Positions 51,569 to 60,153 of a stretch of 64,000 bases of DNA are shown piece after piece. The stretch is from positions 211,648-275,647 of the forward strand of contig NZ_JMIB01000027.1 of NCBI RefSeq assembly GCF_000695255.1, written 5' to 3'. Under the pieces are notes generated by a model. The model saw nothing but the letters and a program-made list of their open reading frames with translations. It did not search any database and had not been told where the DNA came from. The stretch is from Photobacterium galatheae. Its GTDB lineage: Bacteria; Pseudomonadota; Gammaproteobacteria; Enterobacterales; Vibrionaceae. Both the position numbers and the translations under genes were made by a program. Each line of letters begins with the position of its first letter. Within the stretch, counting starts at the first letter, position 1.

Positions 51569-51599
51569 ATAATTATTTTTGAAAAAGAATACAAAAAAT

Positions 51600-52436
51600 A
51601 TGGTATACGGCAAAACAATTCAGAGAGAGGTGAGCTTTTATGGCGTTGGTCTTCATACAAGTGCCAAGTGTGCCCTGAAGATAACCCCCGCACAAAAAGG
51701 AGAGGGGCTAGTTTTCAATCTGAAGGGAGAGTCCGTCGTTGTTAACTCAGACTCTTTAAAGGGGTCATGTCTTGGTTCGAATATTGTGGGTGGTCAAGCA
51801 AGCCTTAGAACGGTAGAGCACCTTCTCTCTGCCCTCTCTGGTCTTGGAATTACCGATGCTTATATTTCAACAAACGACATTGAGGTTCCTATTCTTGATG
51901 GTTCTGCTGCTGATTTTTTCAATCAGCTAAAGTCTGCCGGTATTTGTTTGTTAGGAGACTATCCTCAAAGGAGAGTGGCCAACCCGTTTTCTGTGTCAGA
52001 TGGTTCTAAAATGGTAGAAATTGTACCGAGAGATGATGGAGAACAGGTCGTTGATTTTTCGATATCCTTTAATAATCAGGTTGTTCAAGGCATGCCCCAA
52101 AAGATGAGTTATATACATAATGAATCTAACTTTTATGAACAAATTGCTTTTGCAAGAACTTTCGGGTTTAAGCGAGATCTAGAAGCCCTACTTTCTAACA
52201 ATCTGTGTCTTGGTGGCAGTTTAGAGAATGCTATTCTTATTGATGATGATAGAGTCATTAACCTTGATGGGCTAAGATTTAAGAGTGAGATCATATCACA
52301 TAAAATTCTCGATATTTTAGGAGACCTTTATCCGCTCTTTAGAGATTTTACAAGTTTTACAATAAAAGCAAATCAGGCTGGACACGCGATAAACAATCAG
52401 TTTTTAAAAGGATTTTATAGAGAGTATGATGAATAA
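51600..52436 (+). CDS. lpxC: LpxC, UDP-3-O-acyl-GlcNAc deacetylase
   Basis: The ATG at 51600 (MVYGKTIQREVSFYGVGLHT) fits the family start; a TTG at 51579 is less likely. 278 residues against 305 in E. coli. Catalytic set in place: E73-H74 (TVEHLLSAL), H234 and D238 (SHKILDILGDLY), H262 (AGHAINNQ). The hydrophobic-tunnel and DGSAADF regions are also present. It catalyses the committed step of lipid A synthesis with Zn2+. It ends soon after the last catalytic block and lacks the C-terminal tail that in E. coli is the FtsH degron. It is not next to ftsZ and has no visible ribosome site. Probably an extra copy. Confidence 0.92.
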   Translation: MVYGKTIQREVSFYGVGLHTSAKCALKITPAQKGEGLVFNLKGESVVVNSDSLKGSCLGSNIVGGQASLRTVEHLLSALSGLGITDAYISTNDIEVPILDGSAADFFNQLKSAGICLLGDYPQRRVANPFSVSDGSKMVEIVPRDDGEQVVDFSISFNNQVVQGMPQKMSYIHNESNFYEQIAFARTFGFKRDLEALLSNNLCLGGSLENAILIDDDRVINLDGLRFKSEIISHKILDILGDLYPLFRDFTSFTIKANQAGHAINNQFLKGFYREYDE

Positions 52437-52473
52437 CTCGAAGTGATTTATTTCATAATGTGAACGGATAAAA

Positions 52474-52497
52474 CCCAAGATGATCGTTCTTGGGATT
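52474..52497. terminator. Bidirectional terminator after lpxC
   Basis: CCCAAGA / TCTTGGG stem with a 7-base loop, A-run on the left, ATTTTC on the right; it sits between convergent genes. Confidence 0.75.
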
Positions 52498-52532
52498 TTC
52501 TATGATGTCAAAAGCCAAGAGACTTATATCCG

Positions 52533-53669
52533 TTATACTTTGTTGAAATGAATATCTACTCCAGCAATGTTTTTCACCATATCAATATGACAAGATAGCT
52601 CTGAAGCTGGGTTATATCGATAAGATGGCTCATAGATCTGTGTCATGGCAAATTCACCACTATTCACGCCTGTTTGAATGGTAACACCAATTTTTGAAAG
52701 GTATTCGCTGACATGGATGTTTGTCGTAGCACATAACCCCACCCTTCCCCAAAGTAGCCTGGTCAGACTGATCATATCGATAAGTGTGTTCGAAAAGTAA
52801 CTAAGCCTTAAGAACGCGAAGGTTTGGGGAGGTAATGTGGAGCTAACAATCGAAAAGTTAGTATTGGATTGAGAGATTGCTTTACTGTAAGTACTCGTAA
52901 TCACTTGGTGGAGTTCTTTGCCAAGAGCGTAATCACTTGTATTCACTTTCTCACCCATGTAGTTTTTTACGAGGCAGTTTTGCCTTGTAAGCCTTTCGTT
53001 CACAGTACGATTCTCTACTTCTGTGAGTGTGTAAATGACGAGCGCTCTATGATCTTCTGGATCACGTGGGGTCAGCTTAATGGGTTCCATCGCATCAAAT
53101 TTTGCGAGCCACTTGATGATAGCCTCGTCTTTTGTTTGGTCTTTCACATAGTCAGCAAGTCTTTTGGTCAGCCCGTTTACAAACTCTAAGCCTTGGAAAG
53201 ATGTCAGTAAACTTCTATCAATTAATCCAGATAGAATACTGATTTGCTCACCTTCATTGGGTTGAATGTATCTTTTGATGGCTTCAGCAAGCTCATTGCA
53301 TGTGTTTTGAGGGAGAGATGCTCTGATTTGAAGGCCGTTAAGGGTCTCTACATCTTCTAGATCTGGTGAAGTGCTCAGTGAAACGGGCAAAAAATAAACT
53401 GTTACAGTGTAACTCTTGCCGCTCATTCGAATGTCTTTTGTCCCTATTTGAGTATGAATGTCATTTTCAATTCGAATCGTTGCTTCCGGATTGTGCTGCA
53501 GTGCACACATTGTGCTCCAAATCGGTCTGAATCGCCTTTTATCTTTCAGTTTTTTAAGTTCAGTGAATAATTCCTCGTTGCTAGAGTTAGGGTCGCTGTA
53601 AAGCTTATAAAGCGCGAGAGCATCAAGCTCATCTTGCGCCAATTTTGATTTCGTTTGAGCGCTATTCAT
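52533..53669 (-). CDS. Unknown soluble protein, 378 aa
   Basis: Starts MNSAQTKSKLAQDELDALALYKLYSDPNSS. Helical N-terminus, then a mixed alpha/beta body with no recognised catalytic motif, signal peptide or membrane segment. It contains IYEPSYRYNPASELSCHIDMVKNIAGVDIHF at the C-terminus. Codon and composition look normal, so it is almost certainly expressed. It diverges from mscS with 40 bp between starts. Confidence 0.55.
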   Translation of the reverse strand: MNSAQTKSKLAQDELDALALYKLYSDPNSSNEELFTELKKLKDKRRFRPIWSTMCALQHNPEATIRIENDIHTQIGTKDIRMSGKSYTVTVYFLPVSLSTSPDLEDVETLNGLQIRASLPQNTCNELAEAIKRYIQPNEGEQISILSGLIDRSLLTSFQGLEFVNGLTKRLADYVKDQTKDEAIIKWLAKFDAMEPIKLTPRDPEDHRALVIYTLTEVENRTVNERLTRQNCLVKNYMGEKVNTSDYALGKELHQVITSTYSKAISQSNTNFSIVSSTLPPQTFAFLRLSYFSNTLIDMISLTRLLWGRVGLCATTNIHVSEYLSKIGVTIQTGVNSGEFAMTQIYEPSYRYNPASELSCHIDMVKNIAGVDIHFNKV

Positions 53670-53709
53670 TGAAGATTTCTTTTCTTTTTAGTAGTAGTAA
53701 TAAAAAACC

Positions 53710-54801
53710 ATGACGTTTTCAATCAATGAGACGCTGATAGCCGTCGCTCCTCCTCTATTTTTTGTTGTCATTCTGATCTTCATTCTTAAGAAGATAGCGA
53801 AAATGACCAAAGGTAAAGAGCCTCATGCATTGCAGAGAAAAAGAAGCATACTTGTTCGGTCTATTATTTCTGCATACAAGCCGATTGCTATCTTGCTCTT
53901 GTTTCTTTACATCAAGTACATTTATGTTGTTCTGGATTTTAGAGCGCACGAAAATGCGATTCTGACGTTCGTTTTCGACGACGCTTACTTTATTGCTAAT
54001 TTGCTTTTTGTTACCTGGGCTGTGACGCTCACCGTGAACAGCTTTAAGGAACGAATGATCAAGAAACTAGCGCTTGAAGAAAAGTCGGTCTCCAACCTGG
54101 ATAACAACCCGCAAAGAACAAAAATTGATGCACTCGGTAAAATTTCTTATGGCTTGTGGTTGGTCTTTGCGGTGATTCTCGTTCTGGGTCATTTTGGCGT
54201 TCCTGTCAGTTCGATTTTAGCATTTGGAGGAATGGGCTCTATTGTGCTGGGGTTTGCTGCGAAGGATTTGTTAGGGGATCTGGTGAGTGGTTTCCTTATC
54301 TATATGGATGGGCAATTTGACATTGGTGAATGGATTAAGTTGGAAGAACCTAAGATTGAAGGCACGGTTGAATATATCGGTTGGCGTGTCAGTCGGATCA
54401 GAACGTTTGATGATAGACCCTTGTATGTTCCGAATGGCATGTTAAGCAAAGCGATCGTTCAAAATGTGAGTCGTCGTGATGCAATGAGGATTAAGGAATA
54501 CATTACTGTTTCTGCCGAATCTGCACCTTTAATGAGTATGATATGTAAGGAGATCCGCAACGATGTTTTGTTGAATCATGATGGGATCGACCAAGATAGA
54601 ACTGTTGTTGTAAATTTAGCCAGTTATCAAGCTGGTGTATGTTGGATTTATTTGAGTGCTTTTACTCGAAGTGGCGATATGCAAGGATTTTATGGAATAA
54701 AGCAAGATATACTCATCAAAGTTCACGCCGTACTCCAAATGCATGACGTCGATATAAAATCCCCTGAAGTTTCGGTTCACCAAATATTAGGAGCCGCTTG
54801 A
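53710..54801 (+). CDS. MscS-family mechanosensitive channel
   Basis: 363 residues. Membrane helices at about 10-27, 50-75, 85-108 and 140-162 precede the pore-lining helix, which has the glycine/alanine pattern of the family (FGGMGSIVLGFAAKDLLGDLVSGFLI). The beta domain follows (DIGEWIKLEEPKIEGTVEYIGWRVSRIRTFDDRPLYVPNGML; the LYVPN block is typical), then the C-terminal alpha/beta part. It would release solutes under osmotic downshock. No Shine-Dalgarno sequence; an AT-only hairpin follows and the next gene begins 45 bp downstream, so the two may be co-transcribed. Confidence 0.88.
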   Translation: MTFSINETLIAVAPPLFFVVILIFILKKIAKMTKGKEPHALQRKRSILVRSIISAYKPIAILLLFLYIKYIYVVLDFRAHENAILTFVFDDAYFIANLLFVTWAVTLTVNSFKERMIKKLALEEKSVSNLDNNPQRTKIDALGKISYGLWLVFAVILVLGHFGVPVSSILAFGGMGSIVLGFAAKDLLGDLVSGFLIYMDGQFDIGEWIKLEEPKIEGTVEYIGWRVSRIRTFDDRPLYVPNGMLSKAIVQNVSRRDAMRIKEYITVSAESAPLMSMICKEIRNDVLLNHDGIDQDRTVVVNLASYQAGVCWIYLSAFTRSGDMQGFYGIKQDILIKVHAVLQMHDVDIKSPEVSVHQILGAA

Positions 54802-54812
54802 TTTTCATTTTT

Positions 54813-54837
54813 TTTTTTCATAGTTTTTATGAAAAAA
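54813..54837. repeat. AT-only inverted repeat after mscS
   Basis: TTTTTTCAT / ATGAAAAAA, 9-bp arms with a 7-base loop, between mscS and the next gene. Too AT-rich for a strong terminator; it may bind a protein or be fortuitous. Confidence 0.35.
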
Positions 54838-54846
54838 TGAATACGA

Positions 54847-55236
54847 ATGAATTTCAAAAACCCAACACTTTATGGTTATGGTGTGGCGGACAACTCTTGT
54901 GTTGATGAGTGCTTATCTGCCATTGATTCCGATAATCAAATTTTCAACCGTTCTTCGTTTGACTCAAAGAGCTTTAATATGGTTTTTGAGTCAGTTTGTA
55001 AGTCATTTGAGGACGCTGATACGTCTGCCAGTCTTGCCGTGATAGGCTTAATTAGTTTTGCCATCAAGAATCAAATTCATCTCCAAGACATACATCTTTG
55101 CGCTTATGCAAAGGCAAAACAAATTGATCCTTTGGCTCATACAGAGGAAAGGGCGTTTGCTATTTCCTCACTAGACAATCAGCTTTTATCTTTTCTTCTC
55201 GATCAACGTGTTCTCCTTGATGATTACTGTAAATAA
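54847..55236 (+). CDS. Unknown soluble protein, 129 aa, upstream of the M23 peptidase
   Basis: Starts MNFKNPTLYGYGVADNSCVDECL. Acidic, helical, soluble; three Cys near the N-terminus (NSCVDECL and ESVCKSF). Its last 17 bases overlap the start of the peptidase gene (ATG at 55220), so the two are translationally coupled. No family recognised. Confidence 0.55.
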   Translation: MNFKNPTLYGYGVADNSCVDECLSAIDSDNQIFNRSSFDSKSFNMVFESVCKSFEDADTSASLAVIGLISFAIKNQIHLQDIHLCAYAKAKQIDPLAHTEERAFAISSLDNQLLSFLLDQRVLLDDYCK

Positions 55237-56620
55237 AGCCTTTTTTTCAATGAGTGCCATCGGTGCTTGTATTTCAGGTTATTTTCTTGGCCTTAGAATC
55301 AGCGAAGAGAATGACTATGAAGAGTACTTCGCGGATAAAGAAACAGAGAATCCTTTTCATCAAACTTCATTCCTCATGTCTAAACTCTTACCATTGAAAT
55401 TAGAGACTGATGAAGCGAGTAAAGAATCTTCGTTTCATTCCATCTCTGAGGATAGCTTTGATGAAGACGAACTTTCAGTGAATGCAGATGTTTCCGATTT
55501 AAGACATTCAGAGAAGCTAGGAACATCTCAGCCAAGTTCTCTCACGGTGCAGCCTGAAACTTTACGTATTGTTGAGGTGGACATCTCATCTGGTGATTCA
55601 TTCATCGGTATTGCAAGAAAGTCGGGCGTGAATACTGATGAGCTGACGAATCTTTTATATCGCAGTGGGTTGAGTCAGTCTACCTTCTCTTTAAGGCAAG
55701 GCCAGAGGCTAACTTTTGAATTCAACGGTGAAAAGCTGGTTTCAGTCAGTCTCATCGGTGACTCCATCACATACACGAAGTTGATGAAGGGGAAGAATGG
55801 TGGCTTCACGAAGCAAACTTTAAAACTGCCTTCAAAGGTTTATGCAAAAGTGATGGAGTTCAAGATAACGAATAATTTTTCTTCGGATGGTGCAACTCGT
55901 GGTTTAAGCCAATCTGAGATCGTTCAGGTTGTTGATGCATTCAGGTACAAGGTTGATTTTGGAACAATGACGCCAGGAGCTGTTGCCAAAGTTCTTTTTG
56001 AGAGAGAAGAAGTCAATGGCAAAGTTGTCTCAAGTTTACTCAAAGCGGCAAAGGTATTTTTGACGTCAGAACAAGGTGTTTCAGCATTTTATTACAAAAA
56101 TGAGGATGGTGCTGGTTACTACGATGAGAATGGTAGTAGTTTGACGCCAAGCTTCTTGAGACACCCGATAAAAAATCCACTCATAACATCTAAATTTAAT
56201 TTAAACAGAACACATCCGATCCTCGATGTTGTGCGGCCACATTGGGGGACTGATTATGGTCATATGAAGGGAACGCCAATTTTAGCAATTAGCGATGCGA
56301 AGGTTAAGTTTGCAGGGACGAAGGGTGGATTTGGGCGAACTGTCATTTTGAGTCACCCTCAGGCTATTGAGACACTGTCTGCACACATGAGTAAATATGC
56401 CGAAGGGATAAAAACGGGTGTAAGCGTTAAGAAAGGTCAAGTTATCGGTTACGTTGGAAAGAGTGGTTTATCGACCGGTTATCATCTGCACTTCGAACTC
56501 AAAAAAGATGGAAAGAGGGTGAATAGTTTATCCGTTGACTTGCCGACGGTTGATGTCGTAGATGATAAAGAAAGATTTGGAAGAGAGGTCGATGAGTACA
56601 TTTCTTTACTTGGTCAGTAG
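55220..56620 (+). CDS. M23 (LytM/MepM-type) peptidoglycan endopeptidase
   Basis: The ATG at 55220 gives 466 residues: a membrane anchor or signal (about 7-25), an acidic linker, a LysM/OapA-like region (about 116-180; VDISSGDSFIGIARKSGVNTDELTNLLYRSG), a domain-2-like part with TRGLSQSEI, and a C-terminal M23 domain. Zn ligands: H341-W-G-T-D345, the distal HLHFE with H424 as the last ligand, and SAHMS as the catalytic His. The order is that of MepM/YebA, which cleaves D-Ala-mDAP cross-links to allow wall growth. Its presence fits the PBP2/RodA pair in the same window. All active-site residues are intact. Confidence 0.88.
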   Translation: MITVNKAFFSMSAIGACISGYFLGLRISEENDYEEYFADKETENPFHQTSFLMSKLLPLKLETDEASKESSFHSISEDSFDEDELSVNADVSDLRHSEKLGTSQPSSLTVQPETLRIVEVDISSGDSFIGIARKSGVNTDELTNLLYRSGLSQSTFSLRQGQRLTFEFNGEKLVSVSLIGDSITYTKLMKGKNGGFTKQTLKLPSKVYAKVMEFKITNNFSSDGATRGLSQSEIVQVVDAFRYKVDFGTMTPGAVAKVLFEREEVNGKVVSSLLKAAKVFLTSEQGVSAFYYKNEDGAGYYDENGSSLTPSFLRHPIKNPLITSKFNLNRTHPILDVVRPHWGTDYGHMKGTPILAISDAKVKFAGTKGGFGRTVILSHPQAIETLSAHMSKYAEGIKTGVSVKKGQVIGYVGKSGLSTGYHLHFELKKDGKRVNSLSVDLPTVDVVDDKERFGREVDEYISLLGQ

Positions 56621-56632
56621 CAAATGTGATAG

Positions 56633-56651
56633 AGGGTGCATCAAGCACCCT
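56633..56651. terminator. Terminator between the M23 and EAL genes
   Basis: AGGGTGC-ATCAA-GCACCCT, 7-bp stem, followed by TATTGATTTT; it overlaps the stop of the leftward EAL gene. Confidence 0.7.
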
Positions 56652-58095
56652 TATTGATTTTGATAGCATCTAAAACGTGTTCTTTGGGCATCGGTTTCCC
56701 CAAATGGTAGCCCTGTAAGTAGGTACATCCCATTTCTTCAAGGATCTCTGCCTGCTTGGCATTTTCAACACCTTCAGCGACCGTTGTTAGATTCATTGCT
56801 TTTGCAATCGTGAATATCCCTTGCATCACTTCTTTTCCACGCTCATTGCACACATCGTCTACAAACGCTTTATCAATCTTTAACTGATTCAAATTCAATT
56901 CTTTTAGTCGATACAGGGTTGATTCACCAGTTCCAAAATCATCAAGTGAAACAACAACGCCTAATTCTCTGAGTGTGTTCACATGTTGTTTGATGAGATT
57001 AAAGTCTTTGGCGGCCATTGATTCGGTAATCTCAATTTCTAGCAGAGATGGGGTGATTTCATATTCCTGAATCATATTGCGAATATGGGATATGAGCGGT
57101 TTGCCATCAAGATGCTCTAGCTGAGCAATCGATACATTGACGGCAAAACTAATATTTCTGTGACCATTTTTTTCTAACCACTTGAGTGTCTTACATGACT
57201 CTTCGATGACATGTCGTCCCAGTCTATGTATAAATCCTGTTTCTTCAGAGAGAGGTATGAAGAAGGCTGGGGATATAAAGCCCAACTCCTTATGATACCA
57301 GCGACAAAGCGCCTCAAAGCCTATAATTTCTCTTGTTGTGGCAGTTAACTTTGGTTGGTAGAAGACACTGATCTCATGATTATCGATGCTCTTCAGCAGC
57401 GCATCTTCCATCTTGATTTTTTCTAGCTGCTTGCTGGCATATTCTGACTTATAACAGTTTATTTTTGTTGCCCCACGTTTCCCGATTAATCGAGCGATTT
57501 CAGCTTGAGTTATCGCCGATGAAATGATGTCTACTTCAACACCTTCCTCATTGGCTATTTGAAGCTCAGATATCCCTGAGCATAAACTGAGTGAGAAACC
57601 TAAAGGATCTTTCATCGACTCAGATTTTTCGATAATCGAATGAAGGTCTTGCATGACATCTTCTACACTGTCAGCGGCGTATGTGAGTAAAAAAATGTCT
57701 CCATAGGGTCTTGCTGAAGCTAAGCATTTACTTTGTTGCTTGATAATCCGGGACACACCTCTGAGCACCCTTCTCCCAATGGTATAACCCATGTTTTTAT
57801 TTATCTCTGAGAACTCAAGGATATCAATTGATGCGATAAAGATTCTTTTATGATTATTTGGTAGGTTTATCTCGCGGATAACTACCTCATTCATGTTCTT
57901 CTTATAGGCCTTAAGGTTAAGCAGCCCTGTGACACTGTCTATATCATCATGTCGCTTCACTTCTGAGGGTAGCAAGAAGCTTAGCAGCAAGCTGCCGGTA
58001 ATTACCCCATTTACAACAGGGTAGCCTATTGTCCCCAGTGAAGCACTTGCTAGTCCTATTCTTAAAATTTCATGAGAGCGTCTCATAAAGTGCAT
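56641..58095 (-). CDS. Degenerate GGDEF plus EAL c-di-GMP phosphodiesterase
   Basis: 484 residues: a short hydrophobic N-terminus (about 11-43), a GGDEF domain (about 52-215) whose signature is RPYGDIF at 129-135 instead of RxGGDEF, so no cyclase activity is expected, and an EAL domain (about 230-475) with E261-A-L263, NVSIAQLE, EITESM, DDFGTG (385-390) and EGVE (441-444), all of the catalytic set. It should hydrolyse c-di-GMP, possibly with GTP sensing by the degenerate domain. Its ATG overlaps the stop of the upstream Sel1 gene (TAATG), so the two are coupled. Confidence 0.9.
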   Translation of the reverse strand: MHFMRRSHEILRIGLASASLGTIGYPVVNGVITGSLLLSFLLPSEVKRHDDIDSVTGLLNLKAYKKNMNEVVIREINLPNNHKRIFIASIDILEFSEINKNMGYTIGRRVLRGVSRIIKQQSKCLASARPYGDIFLLTYAADSVEDVMQDLHSIIEKSESMKDPLGFSLSLCSGISELQIANEEGVEVDIISSAITQAEIARLIGKRGATKINCYKSEYASKQLEKIKMEDALLKSIDNHEISVFYQPKLTATTREIIGFEALCRWYHKELGFISPAFFIPLSEETGFIHRLGRHVIEESCKTLKWLEKNGHRNISFAVNVSIAQLEHLDGKPLISHIRNMIQEYEITPSLLEIEITESMAAKDFNLIKQHVNTLRELGVVVSLDDFGTGESTLYRLKELNLNQLKIDKAFVDDVCNERGKEVMQGIFTIAKAMNLTTVAEGVENAKQAEILEEMGCTYLQGYHLGKPMPKEHVLDAIKINKGA

Positions 58096-59186
58096 TAAAC
58101 TTTTGGTGCATCAGTCAGGATTCTTTGAAATTCCTTCATTAGCTCTTTGTTCGGGGATATATTTCGATCACCATTTCTATATATCTGGACAAGACGTTGA
58201 GCAGCCAATTTACTTCCAGCGTACGCAGCATTCTTCAAGTGTTCAATTGCTTTGGATATGTTTACTTTAAAGCCATCACTACCGTAGTAAGTCGCAACGC
58301 CGACTTTGTAAAGTGCATCTGCATTCCCTAGATTTGCTGCTGCAACAAGATGAGAAACACCATCTACTCTTGCATTTTCAAACTGGTCTTCATTGTACAT
58401 ATACAGTCTTGAAAGTCTGTAATGCACATCGGCAGATTTCTCTGTATGAATGAGTTGTTCATATAGACGAGCAGCACCTACAAGATCTTTCTCTCCACCG
58501 ATGCCATGTTCCATGAAGTAACCCAACCGAAAGTTTGCTTCTATTTCTCCGGTTCTTGCCGCCAAGTCATAATAGTGTCTTGCCTGACCTAAGTTCCTTT
58601 TCAAGATTTCCCCCTCATCAAATAACTGGGCAAGTCGTAAGGATGCTGAACCTGAACCTTCATCGGAAGCTTTTTTTAGTAATGTTGCAGCTTCAGTCAA
58701 TGTGTAATGTGATTCAGCACCACCGACGCTACGAATAATATAGTCCGCTAAAATCTCACTGACCCCTGCTGAACCAAGTCTGAGTGAGTTGTTCATCCAA
58801 TGAAAAGCTTCTTTTTCAGTATTGTTTCTATTGTGGTAGTAGTTTGCCAAAAACAGCGACAGCTCTTTGTCTTCTGTTGCCATTGACTTTATTTTCCTTA
58901 AAGCATTATTTAGGTATTCATCATGAAGCACGTCTCGGTCGACGAAGCTCATAAGATTCCAAACAGCACCACTGACCCCTAACTCTATCGCATTCATATA
59001 ATGCTCTGTCGAGGATTTATAATCATTGGCAGCTGCTCTGTTTTCAGCGAGGAAAATCTGTACGCCAGGAAGGTTTGAATCTTGCTCAACAAGGCTTTCA
59101 AAAGTAACTGGCGAGGTTGAAGCATGGCCTGAAGCAGAGAAGCCAGCTAAGAATATTACCGCCAGTAAAGAAAGGTTCCTTTTCAT
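58095..59186 (-). CDS. Exported Sel1-repeat protein coupled to the EAL enzyme
   Basis: 363 residues with a signal peptide (MKRNLSLLAVIFLAGFSASGHAS). At least six Sel1 units: GSASLRLAQLFDEGEILKRNLGQARHYYDLAARTG, EANFRLGYFMEHGIGGEKDLVGAARLYEQL, DVHYRLSRLYMYN and DALYKVGVATYYGSDG, among others. It is located outside the cytoplasm and could act as the sensor partner of the membrane-attached EAL protein encoded directly downstream with a stop-start overlap. This inference rests on operon structure only. Confidence 0.82.
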   Translation of the reverse strand: MKRNLSLLAVIFLAGFSASGHASTSPVTFESLVEQDSNLPGVQIFLAENRAAANDYKSSTEHYMNAIELGVSGAVWNLMSFVDRDVLHDEYLNNALRKIKSMATEDKELSLFLANYYHNRNNTEKEAFHWMNNSLRLGSAGVSEILADYIIRSVGGAESHYTLTEAATLLKKASDEGSGSASLRLAQLFDEGEILKRNLGQARHYYDLAARTGEIEANFRLGYFMEHGIGGEKDLVGAARLYEQLIHTEKSADVHYRLSRLYMYNEDQFENARVDGVSHLVAAANLGNADALYKVGVATYYGSDGFKVNISKAIEHLKNAAYAGSKLAAQRLVQIYRNGDRNISPNKELMKEFQRILTDAPKV

Positions 59187-59711
59187 TTTATTTTTAATTT
59201 AACTATTTCGTTTTATGTATTTCAATAGCACCTCAGAAATGCGTCTAAGTAATTAAAGTATTTCTGCATTAAAGTTATTTATATAGTTTTCACTCTCACA
59301 GACTTTCCTTAAAACCCAGCTTGTCGAGATTGCAAGAGTCAAAAAATGCAACACGTCTTGCTTTCATTGTGAGTGATTTAATCCAACATCTTATATATTC
59401 CCCAGTTACATTGTCATTAATCTCTCATACCCTTAGCGACATTTTAGAACCTTAGAGTCTTTTTTATTCATGCTTCATGTGATTTTCATTAAACCACTCA
59501 GCGTTGAGGCGGGGGCGAGATAAGCTTCTTGTATAACAATCCAAATGGACACTACATAATTTAGGCGGTAATGCTTAGGCTGCTAATCCAATGTAATACA
59601 GTTACTTATATGATGCTGCTGCGCAAAGATACTTAGATAGTAACATTCGCTTGGCTGCATGACCTCTCCTTAATGCGCAATCAATACAAGCACAGACAAA
59701 GCGTCGCCATC
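59187..59711. other. Intergenic region before the centromere cluster
   Basis: About 525 bp, AT-rich; contains the promoter side of the Sel1-EAL operon. No gene, no repeat family recognised. Confidence 0.45.
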
Positions 59712-60153
59712 GGTGATTTTCCACTAGTGAAAAATCACCTCACCCATTATGCGCGTCGAGTGTCTTGGTTTTCACAAGTGGAAAATTGCCATCCCAACGA
59801 TTCGTTCTGATGTTGATTACTAATAATAATTTAAGCTGCAAGACCCAACTGAAAACGCAGTGGTTGTTGTGGGATTTCCCTGGCGAAGACTCAAGCACCC
59901 AACAAGATAGGCTCGCTCATAACTACTAATTTTTCACTACTGAAAAGCTCCGGAGATTACACGGTACGAATGACGACCTTTCCACTAGTGAAAAAAGCCA
60001 TTGTTAGATGGTGGTTATCTTGGGGTTTAGGTTTTCACTGCTGAAAAGTGAGTGGTATAGATGTCCATTGAAAGGGAGGTTGCCATTGTCTTTTCACTAG
60101 TGGAAAGGTGATTGGGCTGTGTTGTTTTTTGGCTGGCTTTTCACTAGTGAAAA
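59712..60153. repeat. Cluster of seven parS-like palindromes (centromere)
   Basis: Consensus TTTTCACTAGTGAAAA with one- to three-base variants, at about 59715-59735, 59769-59785, 59931-59946, 59978-59997, 60032-60048, 60090-60107 and 60138-60153. The core CACTAGTG varies in the middle (AAGT, ACTA, GCTG) while the outer TTTTC/GAAAA arms are kept. The first site is part of a larger palindrome, GGTGATTTT on the left and AAAATCACC on the right. They lie 1.2 kb before parA and should be ParB binding sites. Confidence 0.75.
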
